Below are positions 53,209 through 63,678 of a stretch of 64,000 nucleotides of DNA, piece after piece. The position numbers were made by a program, and so were the translations under genes. How positions within the stretch are numbered: the stretch's first letter is position 1; each line of letters starts with the position of its first letter. A model generated the notes under the pieces. It was not told the origin of the DNA. It did not search any database and was given only the letters and a program-made list of their open reading frames with translations. The DNA comes from Salinimicrobium xinjiangense DSM 19287 (GTDB lineage: Bacteria > Bacteroidota > Bacteroidia > Flavobacteriales > Flavobacteriaceae), in NCBI RefSeq assembly GCF_000423585.1, contig NZ_KE384056.1, positions 148,040-212,039 on the forward strand. The letters run 5' to 3'.

Positions 53209-54127
53209 CCTCTTCAAATTCCCTGATCATATCACGCAGGATCTCTGCTGCCGGTTTTATGTCGTGAATAAGACCTGAGATCTGGCCAATTTCGAGTTCT
53301 CCTTCCTCAAGGTCTCCTTCAAACATTCCTTTTTTAGCCCTGGCCCTGCCTAATAGTTGTATTAGTTCTTCCTTTGTGGGATTCCGGGAATATAACTCGG
53401 TTACCTGCTCAAAAAAGCGATTTTTAAGTAGTCTTACAGGAGCGAGTTCTTTTAATGTGAGCACAGTATCTCCTTCCTTTGCTTTCACCACCATTTCCTT
53501 GAAGTTAGGGTGGGAGGAGGCTTCATGACTAGCAACAAAACGGCTTCCTACCTGCACGGCATCTGCTCCCAACACCATGGCGGCAAGCATTCCCCGCCCG
53601 GTAGCAATACCCCCCGCAGCTATTAATGGAATTTTTATCTGTTCCTTTACCATAGGAATAAGCGTAAAGGTTGTGGTTTCGTCTCTTCCATTGTGACCTC
53701 CTGCCTCAAAACCTTCAGCAACCACAGCATCCACTCCGGCGGCTTCAGCCTTAAGAGCGAATTTGACGCTGCTTACCACATGCACAACCTTAATTCCTTT
53801 GTCCTGCAGATGAGATGTCCAGGTTTTTGGATTACCGGCAGAGGTAAAGACAATCTGAACCCCTTCTTCAGTAATGATCTCCATTATCTCCTCCAGGTTG
53901 GGATAAAGCATGGGAACATTAACCGCAAAAGGGAAGGAGGTTGCTTTTTTGCATTTTTGGATATGCTCACGCAGTACCTCCGGATACATAGAACCGGCTC
54001 CGATTATTCCGAGTCCGCCTTCGTTACTTACGGCACTGGCAAGTCTCCAGCCGCTGGCCCAGATCATTCCTGCCTGGATAATTGGATATTTTATATTAAT
54101 GAGTTGGGTAATTCTGTTGTTGGTCAT
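53183..54127 (-). CDS. Nitronate monooxygenase-like FMN oxidoreductase
   Basis: A 314-residue TIM-barrel flavoprotein of the 2-nitropropane dioxygenase/NMO family (it also resembles FabK enoyl-ACP reductase). Seen: IKYPIIQAGMIWASGWRLASAVSNEGGLGIIGAG, EGFEAGGHNGRDETT with the likely catalytic His, and AAGGIATGRGMLAAMVLGADAVQVGSRFVA for FMN-phosphate binding. It would oxidise nitronates or reduce enoyl substrates. It follows mnmA on the minus strand with a palindrome (54141-54173) between them. Confidence 0.9.
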   Translation of the reverse strand: MTNNRITQLINIKYPIIQAGMIWASGWRLASAVSNEGGLGIIGAGSMYPEVLREHIQKCKKATSFPFAVNVPMLYPNLEEIMEIITEEGVQIVFTSAGNPKTWTSHLQDKGIKVVHVVSSVKFALKAEAAGVDAVVAEGFEAGGHNGRDETTTFTLIPMVKEQIKIPLIAAGGIATGRGMLAAMVLGADAVQVGSRFVASHEASSHPNFKEMVVKAKEGDTVLTLKELAPVRLLKNRFFEQVTELYSRNPTKEELIQLLGRARAKKGMFEGDLEEGELEIGQISGLIHDIKPAAEILRDMIREFEEAKIEVAAL

Positions 54128-54140
54128 AACCGGAGATTAT

Positions 54141-54173
54141 AACCCTTTCAGGGTTTAGAACCCTGAAAGGGTT
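54141..54173. repeat. Type D palindrome inside the mnmA operon
   Basis: AACCCTTTCAGGGTT and its complement AACCCTGAAAGGGTT with a TAG centre (15-bp arms). It is nearly identical to the type D palindromes at 27562-27594 and 28010-28042, and is placed between mnmA and the nitronate monooxygenase-like gene. It can form a hairpin in the mRNA. Confidence 0.85.
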
Positions 54174-54189
54174 AAAGTTCTTTGCGAAT

Positions 54190-55377
54190 TTAAGAAATAA
54201 CTCCCGAACCTATCAGTTCATCTTCCAGATACCAGGCTACGAATTGCCCTTCTGTGATGGAAGCCTGCGGCTTTTCAAAAACTATATAAAGTCCGTTCCC
54301 GGTTTGATGTAAAGTTGCATGCTGAAGCTCCTGTCTGTACCGGATGCGGGCTTTGACCTGCATTTCTTCATCGGGATCCAGTTTGAGATCTTGCCGTACC
54401 CAGTGGGTTTCTTCCGGAGAAACGAAAAGTGCTCTGCGGTAAATTCCGGGATGATCCTTTCCCTGCCCCGTATAGATCACATTTTCTTCCACATCGGTCT
54501 CGATCACAAACAAAGGCTCGCGGGTACCGCCTACAGCCAGTCCTTTTCTCTGTCCTTTGGTGAAATAATGTGCTCCCGGATGTTTTCCTACTTTTTTTCC
54601 TTCAGTAGGGGTATAGGTATATTTTCCGGACAGAAAACTGAGTTCTTCCTCTTTATTCCGGAATTGTGGTACTTTTCGATTAAATTTTTCTTCGGAAGCA
54701 GAGATCTCAACGATATCTCCTTCTTTTGGTTGTAATTTTTGCTGAAGGAATTCGGGAAGCCTTACTTTTCCGATAAAACAAAGACCCTGGGAATCCTTTT
54801 TTTCAGCAGTCACAAGATCCTGTTCTGCAGCAATCTTTCGTACCTCACTTTTCTGAAGATCTCCTATAGGGAATAATGTTTTTGCCAGTTGTTCCTGAGA
54901 CAGCTGACAAAGAAAATACGACTGATCCTTATTTTTGTCCTTTCCCGAAAGCAACTGATAAACTGTTTGACCGTCAATTTCTGTTTCTCTCTTTCTACAG
55001 TAGTGTCCGGTGGCCACGTAATCGGCTCCGAGGGAAAGGGCAATCTTCATGAAAACATCAAATTTTATTTCCCGGTTACAGAGCACATCAGGATTCGGCG
55101 TGCGGCCTTTTTCATATTCATTGAACATATAGTCGACAATGCGCTCCTTGTATTCTGCACTAAGATCTACGGTTTGGAAAGGAATACCAAGCTTTTCGGC
55201 CACCAACATAGCGTCATTGGAATCATCCAGCCAGGGACATTCCTTTGAAATTGTAACACCTTCATCATGCCAGTTCTTCATGAACAGGCCAATGACCTCA
55301 TATCCCTGTTCCTTTAAAAGATAGGCCGTAACACTGGAATCCACACCTCCCGATAAACCGACAACTACTCTCTTCAT
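54190..55377 (-). CDS. mnmA: tRNA-specific 2-thiouridylase MnmA
   Basis: A protein of about 395 residues that makes 2-thiouridine at tRNA wobble position 34. The PP-loop is [19 protein letters not shown], with the catalytic cysteines in [13 protein letters not shown] and in [17 protein letters not shown]. Start is ATG 55377 ([11 protein letters not shown]); the 14-residue upstream extension is not conserved. Full length for the family. Confidence 0.95.
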   Translation of the reverse strand: MKRVVVGLSGGVDSSVTAYLLKEQGYEVIGLFMKNWHDEGVTISKECPWLDDSNDAMLVAEKLGIPFQTVDLSAEYKERIVDYMFNEYEKGRTPNPDVLCNREIKFDVFMKIALSLGADYVATGHYCRKRETEIDGQTVYQLLSGKDKNKDQSYFLCQLSQEQLAKTLFPIGDLQKSEVRKIAAEQDLVTAEKKDSQGLCFIGKVRLPEFLQQKLQPKEGDIVEISASEEKFNRKVPQFRNKEEELSFLSGKYTYTPTEGKKVGKHPGAHYFTKGQRKGLAVGGTREPLFVIETDVEENVIYTGQGKDHPGIYRRALFVSPEETHWVRQDLKLDPDEEMQVKARIRYRQELQHATLHQTGNGLYIVFEKPQASITEGQFVAWYLEDELIGSGVIS

Positions 55378-55481
55378 AACATTTTCTCCTTGACCTTTAG
55401 GTCTCCAAATAAGCCGCAAAATTACATAATTTTTAGCACTTTTTTAGAGGAGAGGGTGAACAGTACCAGAGCCTCTCAAAT

Positions 55482-55511
55482 AAAAAAAAGGTGGCACAGA
55501 TGGCCACCTTT
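55482..55511 (-). terminator. Intrinsic terminator for the lipocalin-like gene (minus strand)
   Basis: AAAGGTGGC and GCCACCTTT flank a short loop. On the minus strand the stem is followed by eight bases of T-rich sequence (TTTTTTTA). It lies 30 bases after the stop of the gene ending at 55541. Confidence 0.8.
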
Positions 55512-55540
55512 GAATTATGTTTTCCTGTAATTTTCCCGTG

Positions 55541-55927
55541 CTATATCTGCTTGTTAAAAGTAAGAACAACAGAGTTGGTAGTAAAGGTGAAGCTATTGGC
55601 GCCGGTAAAATTGACTGTGCCGCTTACTGCCTGGAAGTTTGGAATATAAATCGTGTAAGTGTTACCGGAATTTTTCTCCCATTGGCCTTCGCTGGTTTCC
55701 AGATCGCAATTATTATCTCCGGCATAAAGGTTCCATACGGCGGTGCCTGTAGCTGTAAAGGAAATTGTGGAAGCTTGAGGGCAGTCAAGATCAATCAAGG
55801 GTGGATTAACACTTACCAATACCCAGCTGCCAACAATAGTATTTTCTGCGGTGTTGTCATCGTCGTCGCTACACGAGGTGAAGGTAAACATTACTGCCAG
55901 TAGCAATAAAATTAAATGCTTTTTCAT
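55541..55927 (-). CDS. Small lipocalin-like lipoprotein
   Basis: A 128-residue lipoprotein (lipobox FTFTSCSDD, Cys19) with a beta-strand-rich mature part, starting IVGSWVLVSV and continuing through ISFTATGTAVWNLYAG and TYTIYIPN. The GxW near the start and strand pattern fit lipocalin-like (DUF-lipocalin_4/5) proteins of Bacteroidota. It has its own intrinsic terminator. Ligand unknown. Confidence 0.82.
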   Translation of the reverse strand: MKKHLILLLLAVMFTFTSCSDDDDNTAENTIVGSWVLVSVNPPLIDLDCPQASTISFTATGTAVWNLYAGDNNCDLETSEGQWEKNSGNTYTIYIPNFQAVSGTVNFTGANSFTFTTNSVVLTFNKQI

Positions 55928-55985
55928 AATTTTTAATTTAGTGGTTTAAAGTAAAGATATTAAAATTTAAAAGCGGCGGGAAAAC

Positions 55986-56669
55986 CTAATATTCTTTTTC
56001 CTGTTTAAGCTTTCCGTTTTCATAGTACCGCCATGTACCATGGTGTTTATTATTTTTATAAGAACCTTCACTCATGAGTTCTCCTTTGCCATTGTAAAAT
56101 TTTGCGGGTCCATGCAGCTCTCCGTGCTCATACATCAGGTCTTCCAGTACAACACCTTTAACAGAGTATAACTTTCTGCTTCCATGCAATTCTCCGTTAA
56201 CAAAACCGGCTTCTTCGGCCAAAACCCCATTTTCATAATAGACCTTTTTGGGGCCATGAAGGGTGCCGTCTTTATAGCTTTCGGTCATCATGATCTTGTC
56301 AAGGTTTTTATGATAGTAAGACCAGGATCCGACCCTTTTTTTATCGACAATTTGCCCTTCGCTAATTGTCTTCCCACTCTGTGACAGATATTTGGCTGAG
56401 ACTGTATCCGATTCAGGATCAAATACCATTACGGCAGTAGGTTGTTGTAATCCTTCTTGGTAAAATCTAAACACTCCTTTTTCTTTGCCGTGAAAAAATT
56501 CACCTTCAAATTTGATGTATTCGTTATTTTGGTCGTAATGCTCTATCCATTTTCCATGCCGGTTTCCTTGATCGTCATGGGTATTTAAAACGCTTTGGCT
56601 GTAAACATAGGTTGTCAGGAAGAGCCCGAAAAAAAATATGAGCACAGAATGTTTGAAATAATAATCCAT
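55986..56669 (-). CDS. MORN-variant repeat protein (YwqK-like)
   Basis: A 227-residue exported or membrane-anchored protein with an N-terminal signal-like helix (8-23) and about seven MORN-variant repeats: GNRHGKWIEHYDQN, YKDGTLHGPKKVYYENG, FVNGELHGSRKLYS, YKNNKHHGTWRYYENG, and others. These repeats form antiparallel beta-hairpins, often in the YwqK antitoxin and related proteins. No toxin gene is adjacent. Monocistronic; divergent from the fasciclin gene. Confidence 0.88.
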   Translation of the reverse strand: MDYYFKHSVLIFFFGLFLTTYVYSQSVLNTHDDQGNRHGKWIEHYDQNNEYIKFEGEFFHGKEKGVFRFYQEGLQQPTAVMVFDPESDTVSAKYLSQSGKTISEGQIVDKKRVGSWSYYHKNLDKIMMTESYKDGTLHGPKKVYYENGVLAEEAGFVNGELHGSRKLYSVKGVVLEDLMYEHGELHGPAKFYNGKGELMSEGSYKNNKHHGTWRYYENGKLKQEKEY

Positions 56670-56721
56670 AAAATAATGTTTAATAAAAATTAACTAAACT
56701 TAAACAGTATAAGACACACAA

Positions 56722-56748
56722 TTGTTTAACTTTCATCCTGTAACTTTA
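56722..56748 (+). promoter_or_regulatory. Candidate promoter of the fasciclin gene
   Basis: TTG at 56722-56724 and TAACTTTA at 56741-56748, 16 bases apart, resemble the Bacteroidota TTG-N-TAnnTTTG promoter (one mismatch, spacing at the short end). It ends 12 bases before the start codon at 56760. Confidence 0.45.
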
Positions 56749-56759
56749 AACAATGTAAA

Positions 56760-57737
56760 ATGAAATCTTATTCAAAACTTTTTAAATTCACCGCATTCCT
56801 TTTCCTATTTACAGGATTGGTAGCATGCAGTGACGATGATGATAGTACAGCTCCACCTGTGGTTGAAACCAATACTATAGCCGACTTTGTTGCTAACAAT
56901 CAAAATTATTCTTCCCTTGCAGCAGCTTTGGAAGTAACCGGTCTTACTTCAACGCTCGATGGCACGCAAAATTATACAGTTTTTGCACCCGACAATGATG
57001 CATTTGCAGCTTTTTTATCGGACAACGGTTTTTCCGGTTTGAACGATGTACCTACTGCGCTACTTACTCAGGTATTGCTGAACCATGTGCAGATGGGAGA
57101 AATAATGGCGGCAGATCTTTCTACAGGCTATATTGAAAGCATGGCTGTTGGAGGTGCTTCCGAAGAGAACCTTAGTATGTATATCAATACAGACAATGGG
57201 GTTATGATCAACGGAGTGGCAAGTGTGACCACGGCAGATGTTGAAGTGGATAATGGAGTGATACATGCTGTAGATGCCGTTATTGGTCTTCCCAATATAG
57301 TCACCTTCGCCCTGGCTGATCCTACTTTCAGCACGCTTGTTCAGGCACTTACCCGTGAGGAGGATTTTCCTTTTGTTGGGGTGCTTATGCAAACAGATTC
57401 ACCTGCACCTTTCACTGTTTTTGCGCCGACCAATCAGGCCTTTGCTGACTTGATTGAGGACCTGGATGGTGTGTCCTCTCTTGATGACATTCCTACAGAT
57501 GTTCTTGCATCTACCCTTAGTTATCACGTGGTTGCCGGAGCTAACGTTCGATCTTCAGATTTAACTGATGATATGGTTGTCGCTACTCTTGCAGAGCAGT
57601 CATTTACTATTAATTTAGGAGATGGTGCAGTTATTACAGACGCTAATCAAAGAACGGCAAATATTATAGCTGTAGATGTCCAGGCTAATAATGGGGTCAT
57701 TCATGTAATCGACACGGTTGTGTTACCCGCTATGTAA
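56760..57737 (+). CDS. Fasciclin (FAS1) domain lipoprotein
   Basis: A 325-residue lipoprotein with a lipobox (GLVACSDDDD, Cys23) and two FAS1 domains of about 130 residues each. FAS1 signatures: YTVFAPDNDAFAAFL and VDNGVIHAVDAVIGLP in the first, FTVFAPTNQAFADLI and NNGVIHVIDTVVLPAM in the second. FAS1 proteins mediate adhesion or bind matrix components. The Asp-rich tail after the Cys fits a surface-exposed lipoprotein. It has its own terminator. Confidence 0.95.
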   Translation: MKSYSKLFKFTAFLFLFTGLVACSDDDDSTAPPVVETNTIADFVANNQNYSSLAAALEVTGLTSTLDGTQNYTVFAPDNDAFAAFLSDNGFSGLNDVPTALLTQVLLNHVQMGEIMAADLSTGYIESMAVGGASEENLSMYINTDNGVMINGVASVTTADVEVDNGVIHAVDAVIGLPNIVTFALADPTFSTLVQALTREEDFPFVGVLMQTDSPAPFTVFAPTNQAFADLIEDLDGVSSLDDIPTDVLASTLSYHVVAGANVRSSDLTDDMVVATLAEQSFTINLGDGAVITDANQRTANIIAVDVQANNGVIHVIDTVVLPAM

Positions 57738-57766
57738 CATTCATTTTGATAGGTTGGTTAATGCCA

Positions 57767-57800
57767 GAAGGGCCCGGAAATTCCGGGCTCTTCATTTTTA
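57767..57800 (+). terminator. Intrinsic terminator after the fasciclin gene
   Basis: A stem GAAGGGCCCGGAA / TTCCGGGCTCTTC (one mismatch) followed by ATTTTTAC. It lies between converging genes (fasciclin and yidC) and may act on both. Confidence 0.8.
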
Positions 57801-57814
57801 CAGGCGGTAAAGAA

Positions 57815-59656
57815 TTATTTCTTTCCTTTTTGTTTTTGCTGCTGTTCTGCCTGCTCCATCATCTCCTGCATTTTTTTGGCAAATTTTCCTTGCTTCTTCG
57901 GCTTCTTTTTATTCTCCTGAATTCTTGCATGAATCTTCTCTTCATCAAGAATAAAGTGCTTAATAACCAGCATTATTCCAATCGTAATCAGGTTTGATGT
58001 TAGATAATACAGTGATAATCCACTTGCATAGTTGTTAAAGAAGATCAACATGAAGAGTGGAGACAGATACATGATAAACTTCATGTTGGGCATTCCCGGT
58101 TGCTGCATATTTTGCATACTTTGCCCTGTGGTCATCATCATGTAAATAAAGATGGCAATAGATGCGAGAATGGGGAATAAGCTCACATGGTCTCCATAAA
58201 AAGGGATGTAAAATGGCAGTTCGGCTATTGTATCATAGCTGGAAAGATCATCGGCCCATAAAAATCCTTTTTGCCTTAGCTGGAAAGCACTTGGGAAAAA
58301 CATAAACAGGGCATAAAATACCGGAAGCTGCATTAGGGCCGGGAGACATCCACTCATTGGACTGGCTCCCGCCTTGCTGTAAAGCTTCATGGTTTCCTGC
58401 TGCTTTTTCATTGGGTTGTCCTTGTACTTCTCATTGAGCTCGTTGATCTCGGGACGAAGTACCTTCATTTTTGCCTGTGACAGGTATTGCTTGTACTGTA
58501 CGGGTGAAAGCACCAATTTGATAGCAATGGTCATTACGATGATCGCCAGTCCATATCCCATGTAACCGGTAATAAAGGAAAAGAATGGGATAAACAGATA
58601 TTTATTGATCCAGCCGAAAATCCCCCAGCCAAGAGGAAGGATTTCGTCCAGGTTGCGATCATAATCATTCAAAATCTTATAATCACTGGGACCGTAATAC
58701 CAGTTCATATTATAGTTCAGCTCTCCGCCCTTTAATTCAAGAGGAAAGGAGGAGGCGAAAGCTTTAGTGTAGACGGTATCTATTTCTTCGTCTTCAACAA
58801 GATCTTCAGATTTGAACTTCCCACTGGCAAAAGGTGTGTCTGTAAGTAGTATAGAAGAAAAGAAGTGCTGTTTGTAGGCAACATAAGTAATATCTTCTTC
58901 TTCATCGGTTCCGTTAGTGACATAATCATCGCTGCCTCCGCCATATTCATAAACCAGTTCTGTATATCTGTTTTCGTAAGAAATACTTTTTGCCCTTCGA
59001 TATCCTTTCAGACTCCAGTCGAGATTAACAGGTGCCGAAGAATTAAAAACATCGTTAAGGCCCTGGGAACGAATACTGAAATCAAGCATGTATTCTCCGG
59101 GTTTCAAGACATATCTGTACTCCAGAAACTCCGATGGAGAAACCTTAAGTTTCATTGACACTACTGTATTCTCTCCGCTTTGGGTTACGCTAGGTTCGAA
59201 ATAGAGATCTCTTGTGTTGAGGACCCTACCGTCTGTAGTTCCAAAGCTGAGATTAAAATCGGCGTTGCCGTCTTTGATCAGAGAGACAGGAATAGAATCA
59301 TAAGTCTTATAATCCTTCATTGTTGCCTCCGTGATATACCCCCCTTTATTTGAAAAGGTAAGAGCCAGCACGTCGTTTTCAACTGAAGTTTCGGCATCTG
59401 TGGCCGATGGTAAAGTGGCAGAGTAGCCAAATGCTCCGAGTCTGCTGGCGGCTTTTGCCACAGCAGCCGAATCTGAAGCCTGCATGGCCTGTGGCGGAGC
59501 AACCTCCTGTTGTGCATCCGGAACAGCAACCTGTTCTGTAGTGGTCTGCTCAACTTCTTCGGGAGCAGATGGATTCATGTACAGCATCCATAACAGGATC
59601 CCTCCAATTAAAAGGAACCCTATCAGGGAATTGATATCTAATTTCTTTTCTTCCAT
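57815..59656 (-). CDS. yidC: Membrane protein insertase YidC
   Basis: A 613-residue inner-membrane insertase. The N-terminal helix (about 7-27) is followed by a periplasmic beta-sandwich domain (about 70-330) with LEFSNKGGYI and FNSSAPVNLDW, then the five-helix core domain (GYMGYGLAIIVMTIAIKLVLSPVQYKQYLSQAKMK, KLYSKAGASPMSGCLPALMQLPVFYALFMFFPSA) and a basic C-terminal tail rich in Lys and Gln (QKQKGKK). Length is as in other Bacteroidota. It is 71 bases after pyrG on the same strand, so the two probably share an operon. Confidence 0.97.
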   Translation of the reverse strand: MEEKKLDINSLIGFLLIGGILLWMLYMNPSAPEEVEQTTTEQVAVPDAQQEVAPPQAMQASDSAAVAKAASRLGAFGYSATLPSATDAETSVENDVLALTFSNKGGYITEATMKDYKTYDSIPVSLIKDGNADFNLSFGTTDGRVLNTRDLYFEPSVTQSGENTVVSMKLKVSPSEFLEYRYVLKPGEYMLDFSIRSQGLNDVFNSSAPVNLDWSLKGYRRAKSISYENRYTELVYEYGGGSDDYVTNGTDEEEDITYVAYKQHFFSSILLTDTPFASGKFKSEDLVEDEEIDTVYTKAFASSFPLELKGGELNYNMNWYYGPSDYKILNDYDRNLDEILPLGWGIFGWINKYLFIPFFSFITGYMGYGLAIIVMTIAIKLVLSPVQYKQYLSQAKMKVLRPEINELNEKYKDNPMKKQQETMKLYSKAGASPMSGCLPALMQLPVFYALFMFFPSAFQLRQKGFLWADDLSSYDTIAELPFYIPFYGDHVSLFPILASIAIFIYMMMTTGQSMQNMQQPGMPNMKFIMYLSPLFMLIFFNNYASGLSLYYLTSNLITIGIMLVIKHFILDEEKIHARIQENKKKPKKQGKFAKKMQEMMEQAEQQQKQKGKK

Positions 59657-59727
59657 TCTGATTTTAAATAAAAATAACGGAGTCTTCCGCAGTCATTTGC
59701 TTTAGTCAATTTCGTGACCAAAATTTG

Positions 59728-61389
<1,662 letters not shown>

Positions 61390-61499
61390 TTATTCAGGGC
61401 GCTAAATTACAAAGAAGAAAAGAAAAAGAAACCATTTGCTTGAGAATATGTTAGCAAAACTTTAAGGGTTTTCTACTCCCTGAAAATCTCTTTTAAATC

Positions 61500-61733
61500 C
61501 TATTTTGGATATTTCCTTCTAATGGTACGCAGGATATCTTCCATGCCATTAATCTTTAGATCCAGGACCTGCTCGAGAAGCGCCCCCGTTTTTCCCTTCG
61601 GAAATCCCTGCTGTCTAAACCAGACCAGATAAAACTCGGGTAGTTCTGACAGATACCTGCCCTTATATTTTCCAAAATGCATTTTGGCGTGGGCGAGTTC
61701 AATTAAAGCTTTATGGTCTGGCTGAAGTTGCAT
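61500..61733 (-). CDS. DUF3820 family small protein
   Basis: A 77-residue protein whose core (KMHFGKYKGRYLSELPEFYLVWFRQQGFPKGK) matches the C-terminal domain of the exonuclease at 4201-4980. In both, the pattern FGKYKGxxxxxL...YxxWFxxxxFP is present. DUF3820 proteins are thought to bind nucleic acids, but this is not proven. Monocistronic; 134 bases before pyrG's start on the same strand. Confidence 0.85.
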   Translation of the reverse strand: MQLQPDHKALIELAHAKMHFGKYKGRYLSELPEFYLVWFRQQGFPKGKTGALLEQVLDLKINGMEDILRTIRRKYPK

Positions 61734-61891
61734 GCTGCTAAGGTCTCAAAAATGCTAAAAATTTCTTCTCTTTTTTTCTGAAAAATTCCGGTTGTCTCTT
61801 ACCTCTCAAAAAGGTTAAAATCCTGATAATTTTTAGTCAGGCTTTCGGTCGCTTTTTGAGGTTTTAAGTAACTTCAGCTCAAACTTCTTTT

Positions 61892-63430
61892 ATGGCCGTA
61901 ATAGGATCTATTATCAAAGGACTAATCCACGCAAAAGACGCAGTCACTGCCGAACCCGATGCGGTTGACGCTCAGGAAAAAGTACTGCGGGAACTTCTTG
62001 AGAAAGCAAAAGATACTGCCTTTGGAAAACACTATGGTTTTGTCGAAATCCTCAAATCGGAGAACATCCGCCGGGAATTTGCTGAAAAAATTCCTTTTTT
62101 CGATTATAACAAGATCAATGAAGAATGGTGGAGCAAAATGCATGAAGGAAAAGAAAACGTCACCTGGCCGGGAAAGCCTCCTTATTTTGCATTGAGTTCG
62201 GGCACTACCGGGAAATCCAGTAAAAGAATTCCGGTGACAGATGATATGGTTGAGACAATTCGCCAAACCGGTATCAAGCAGGTGGCATCCCTGGCAAATT
62301 ACGAGCTGCCTTCAGACTTTTTCACCAAAGAGATCATGATGTTGGGAAGTTCTACAGACCTTAATAAAGTAAGGGATCATGAAGAAGGAGAAATAAGTGG
62401 GATAAGCGCAAGTAATATTCCTTTCTGGTTCAGAAATTTCTATAAACCCGGGGTGGAGATCTCCCAGATAGAAGACTGGGATGAAAGGGTTCTGGAAATC
62501 GCAAAAGAGGCAAAGAATTGGGATATTGGCGCCATGTCCGGCATCCCGTCCTGGACCGAATTGATGATCAAAAAGATACTCGAGTACCACGGCGCCAAAA
62601 CAATTCATGAGATCTGGCCAAACTTATTGGTATATACTACCGGAGGTGTGGCTTTTGAGCCTTATGAAAAAGCTTTTGAAAAATTGGTTTCCAAGCCTCT
62701 TATTATTATTGACACCTATCTTGCTTCGGAAGGATTTATGGCTTTCCAGTCACGGCCCGAAACCAATTCAATGAAATTGGTAGTTGACAATGGGATATAC
62801 TTCGAATTTGTTCCTTTCAAGCCCGAATATATTGAAGAAGATGGTTCCATTAAAGAAAATGCTCCTGTTGTGAAACTGGAGGAGGTAGAACCGGAAAAGG
62901 ATTACGTGCTGCTTATAAGTACGGTTTCCGGAGCATGGCGGTACCTGATTGGAGATACTATAAAATTTACCGATGTTCAGCGCAGGGAGATACGCATTAC
63001 GGGAAGAACAAAATTCTTCCTTAATGTCGTGGGATCCCAGCTTTCAGTAAATAAAATGAACGACGCGGTAAAGGAACTGGAGCAAAAATTCAATATTACT
63101 ATTCCGGAATTTACAGTTGCGGCAGTAAAGAACTGGGATGAGGAATATATCCACAAGTGGTATCTGGGAGTGGAAGCAGGGGATGCAAACGAAAAGGAAC
63201 TTGCGGCTGCGCTTGATGAGGCTCTGAAGTCTGCCAATAAAAACTATGGCGTCGCCAGAAGCAAAGCTTTAAAAGGAGTGGAAGTGGTCAAAGTTTCTCC
63301 CAAGGTTTTTACCGAATGGAGCGCCGCAAATAAAAAGAAAGGCGGACAGGTTAAAATGGAAAAGGTGATGAACGAAGAAAAGTTCGCCGAGTGGGAAAAG
63401 TTTGTCAATTCAATAAACAATAAACAATAA
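61892..63430 (+). CDS. GH3 auxin-responsive-promoter family protein
   Basis: A 512-residue member of the GH3/acyl-adenylate superfamily. ATP-binding motif I is FALSSGTTGKSSKRIPVTDDM, and VYTTGGVAFEPYEKAF and DTYLASEGFMAFQSRP match motif II and III regions. The C-terminal cap (about 390-510) contains GDTIKFTD and RITGRTKFFLNVVGS. Plant GH3 proteins conjugate amino acids to jasmonate or auxin; bacterial ones are uncharacterised, so substrate is unknown. Standalone. Its last codons merge into a simple repeat (CAATAAACAATAAACAA). Confidence 0.9.
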   Translation: MAVIGSIIKGLIHAKDAVTAEPDAVDAQEKVLRELLEKAKDTAFGKHYGFVEILKSENIRREFAEKIPFFDYNKINEEWWSKMHEGKENVTWPGKPPYFALSSGTTGKSSKRIPVTDDMVETIRQTGIKQVASLANYELPSDFFTKEIMMLGSSTDLNKVRDHEEGEISGISASNIPFWFRNFYKPGVEISQIEDWDERVLEIAKEAKNWDIGAMSGIPSWTELMIKKILEYHGAKTIHEIWPNLLVYTTGGVAFEPYEKAFEKLVSKPLIIIDTYLASEGFMAFQSRPETNSMKLVVDNGIYFEFVPFKPEYIEEDGSIKENAPVVKLEEVEPEKDYVLLISTVSGAWRYLIGDTIKFTDVQRREIRITGRTKFFLNVVGSQLSVNKMNDAVKELEQKFNITIPEFTVAAVKNWDEEYIHKWYLGVEAGDANEKELAAALDEALKSANKNYGVARSKALKGVEVVKVSPKVFTEWSAANKKKGGQVKMEKVMNEEKFAEWEKFVNSINNKQ

Positions 63431-63678
63431 ACAATTACCAGGAAGCAATCTTACACGTCCAACTCTCAATTAAGAATTAAAAAGCACCAAATTACAAGCA
63501 TTTACCCGCCGAAGCCTTAGCGAAGGAGGGCCAAATACAAAGTAGAGACAGCAAGGCATTGCTCACGTCTGTCTAAGTGAATTCGAGAAATACGATAACC
63601 TTAAATATTAAATATTACATAATCAATATTCAATATTCAATATTCATTATTGAGTCACCTCTAAAAAGCCTATTTTTA
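63431..63678. other. Intergenic interval beside the transposase remnant
   Basis: Contains short-period repeats (AATAAACAATAAACAATTA at 63415-63440; TCAATATTCAATATTCAATAT at 63624-63644) and the likely right end of the insertion sequence (CACCTCTAAAAAGCC at 63656-63670). No gene is supported. Confidence 0.45.

Noticed and set aside
55986..56669. Toxin-antitoxin system from the YwqK-like annotation
   Set aside because: The protein is exported, and no candidate toxin gene is next to it; the family name alone does not support such a system.
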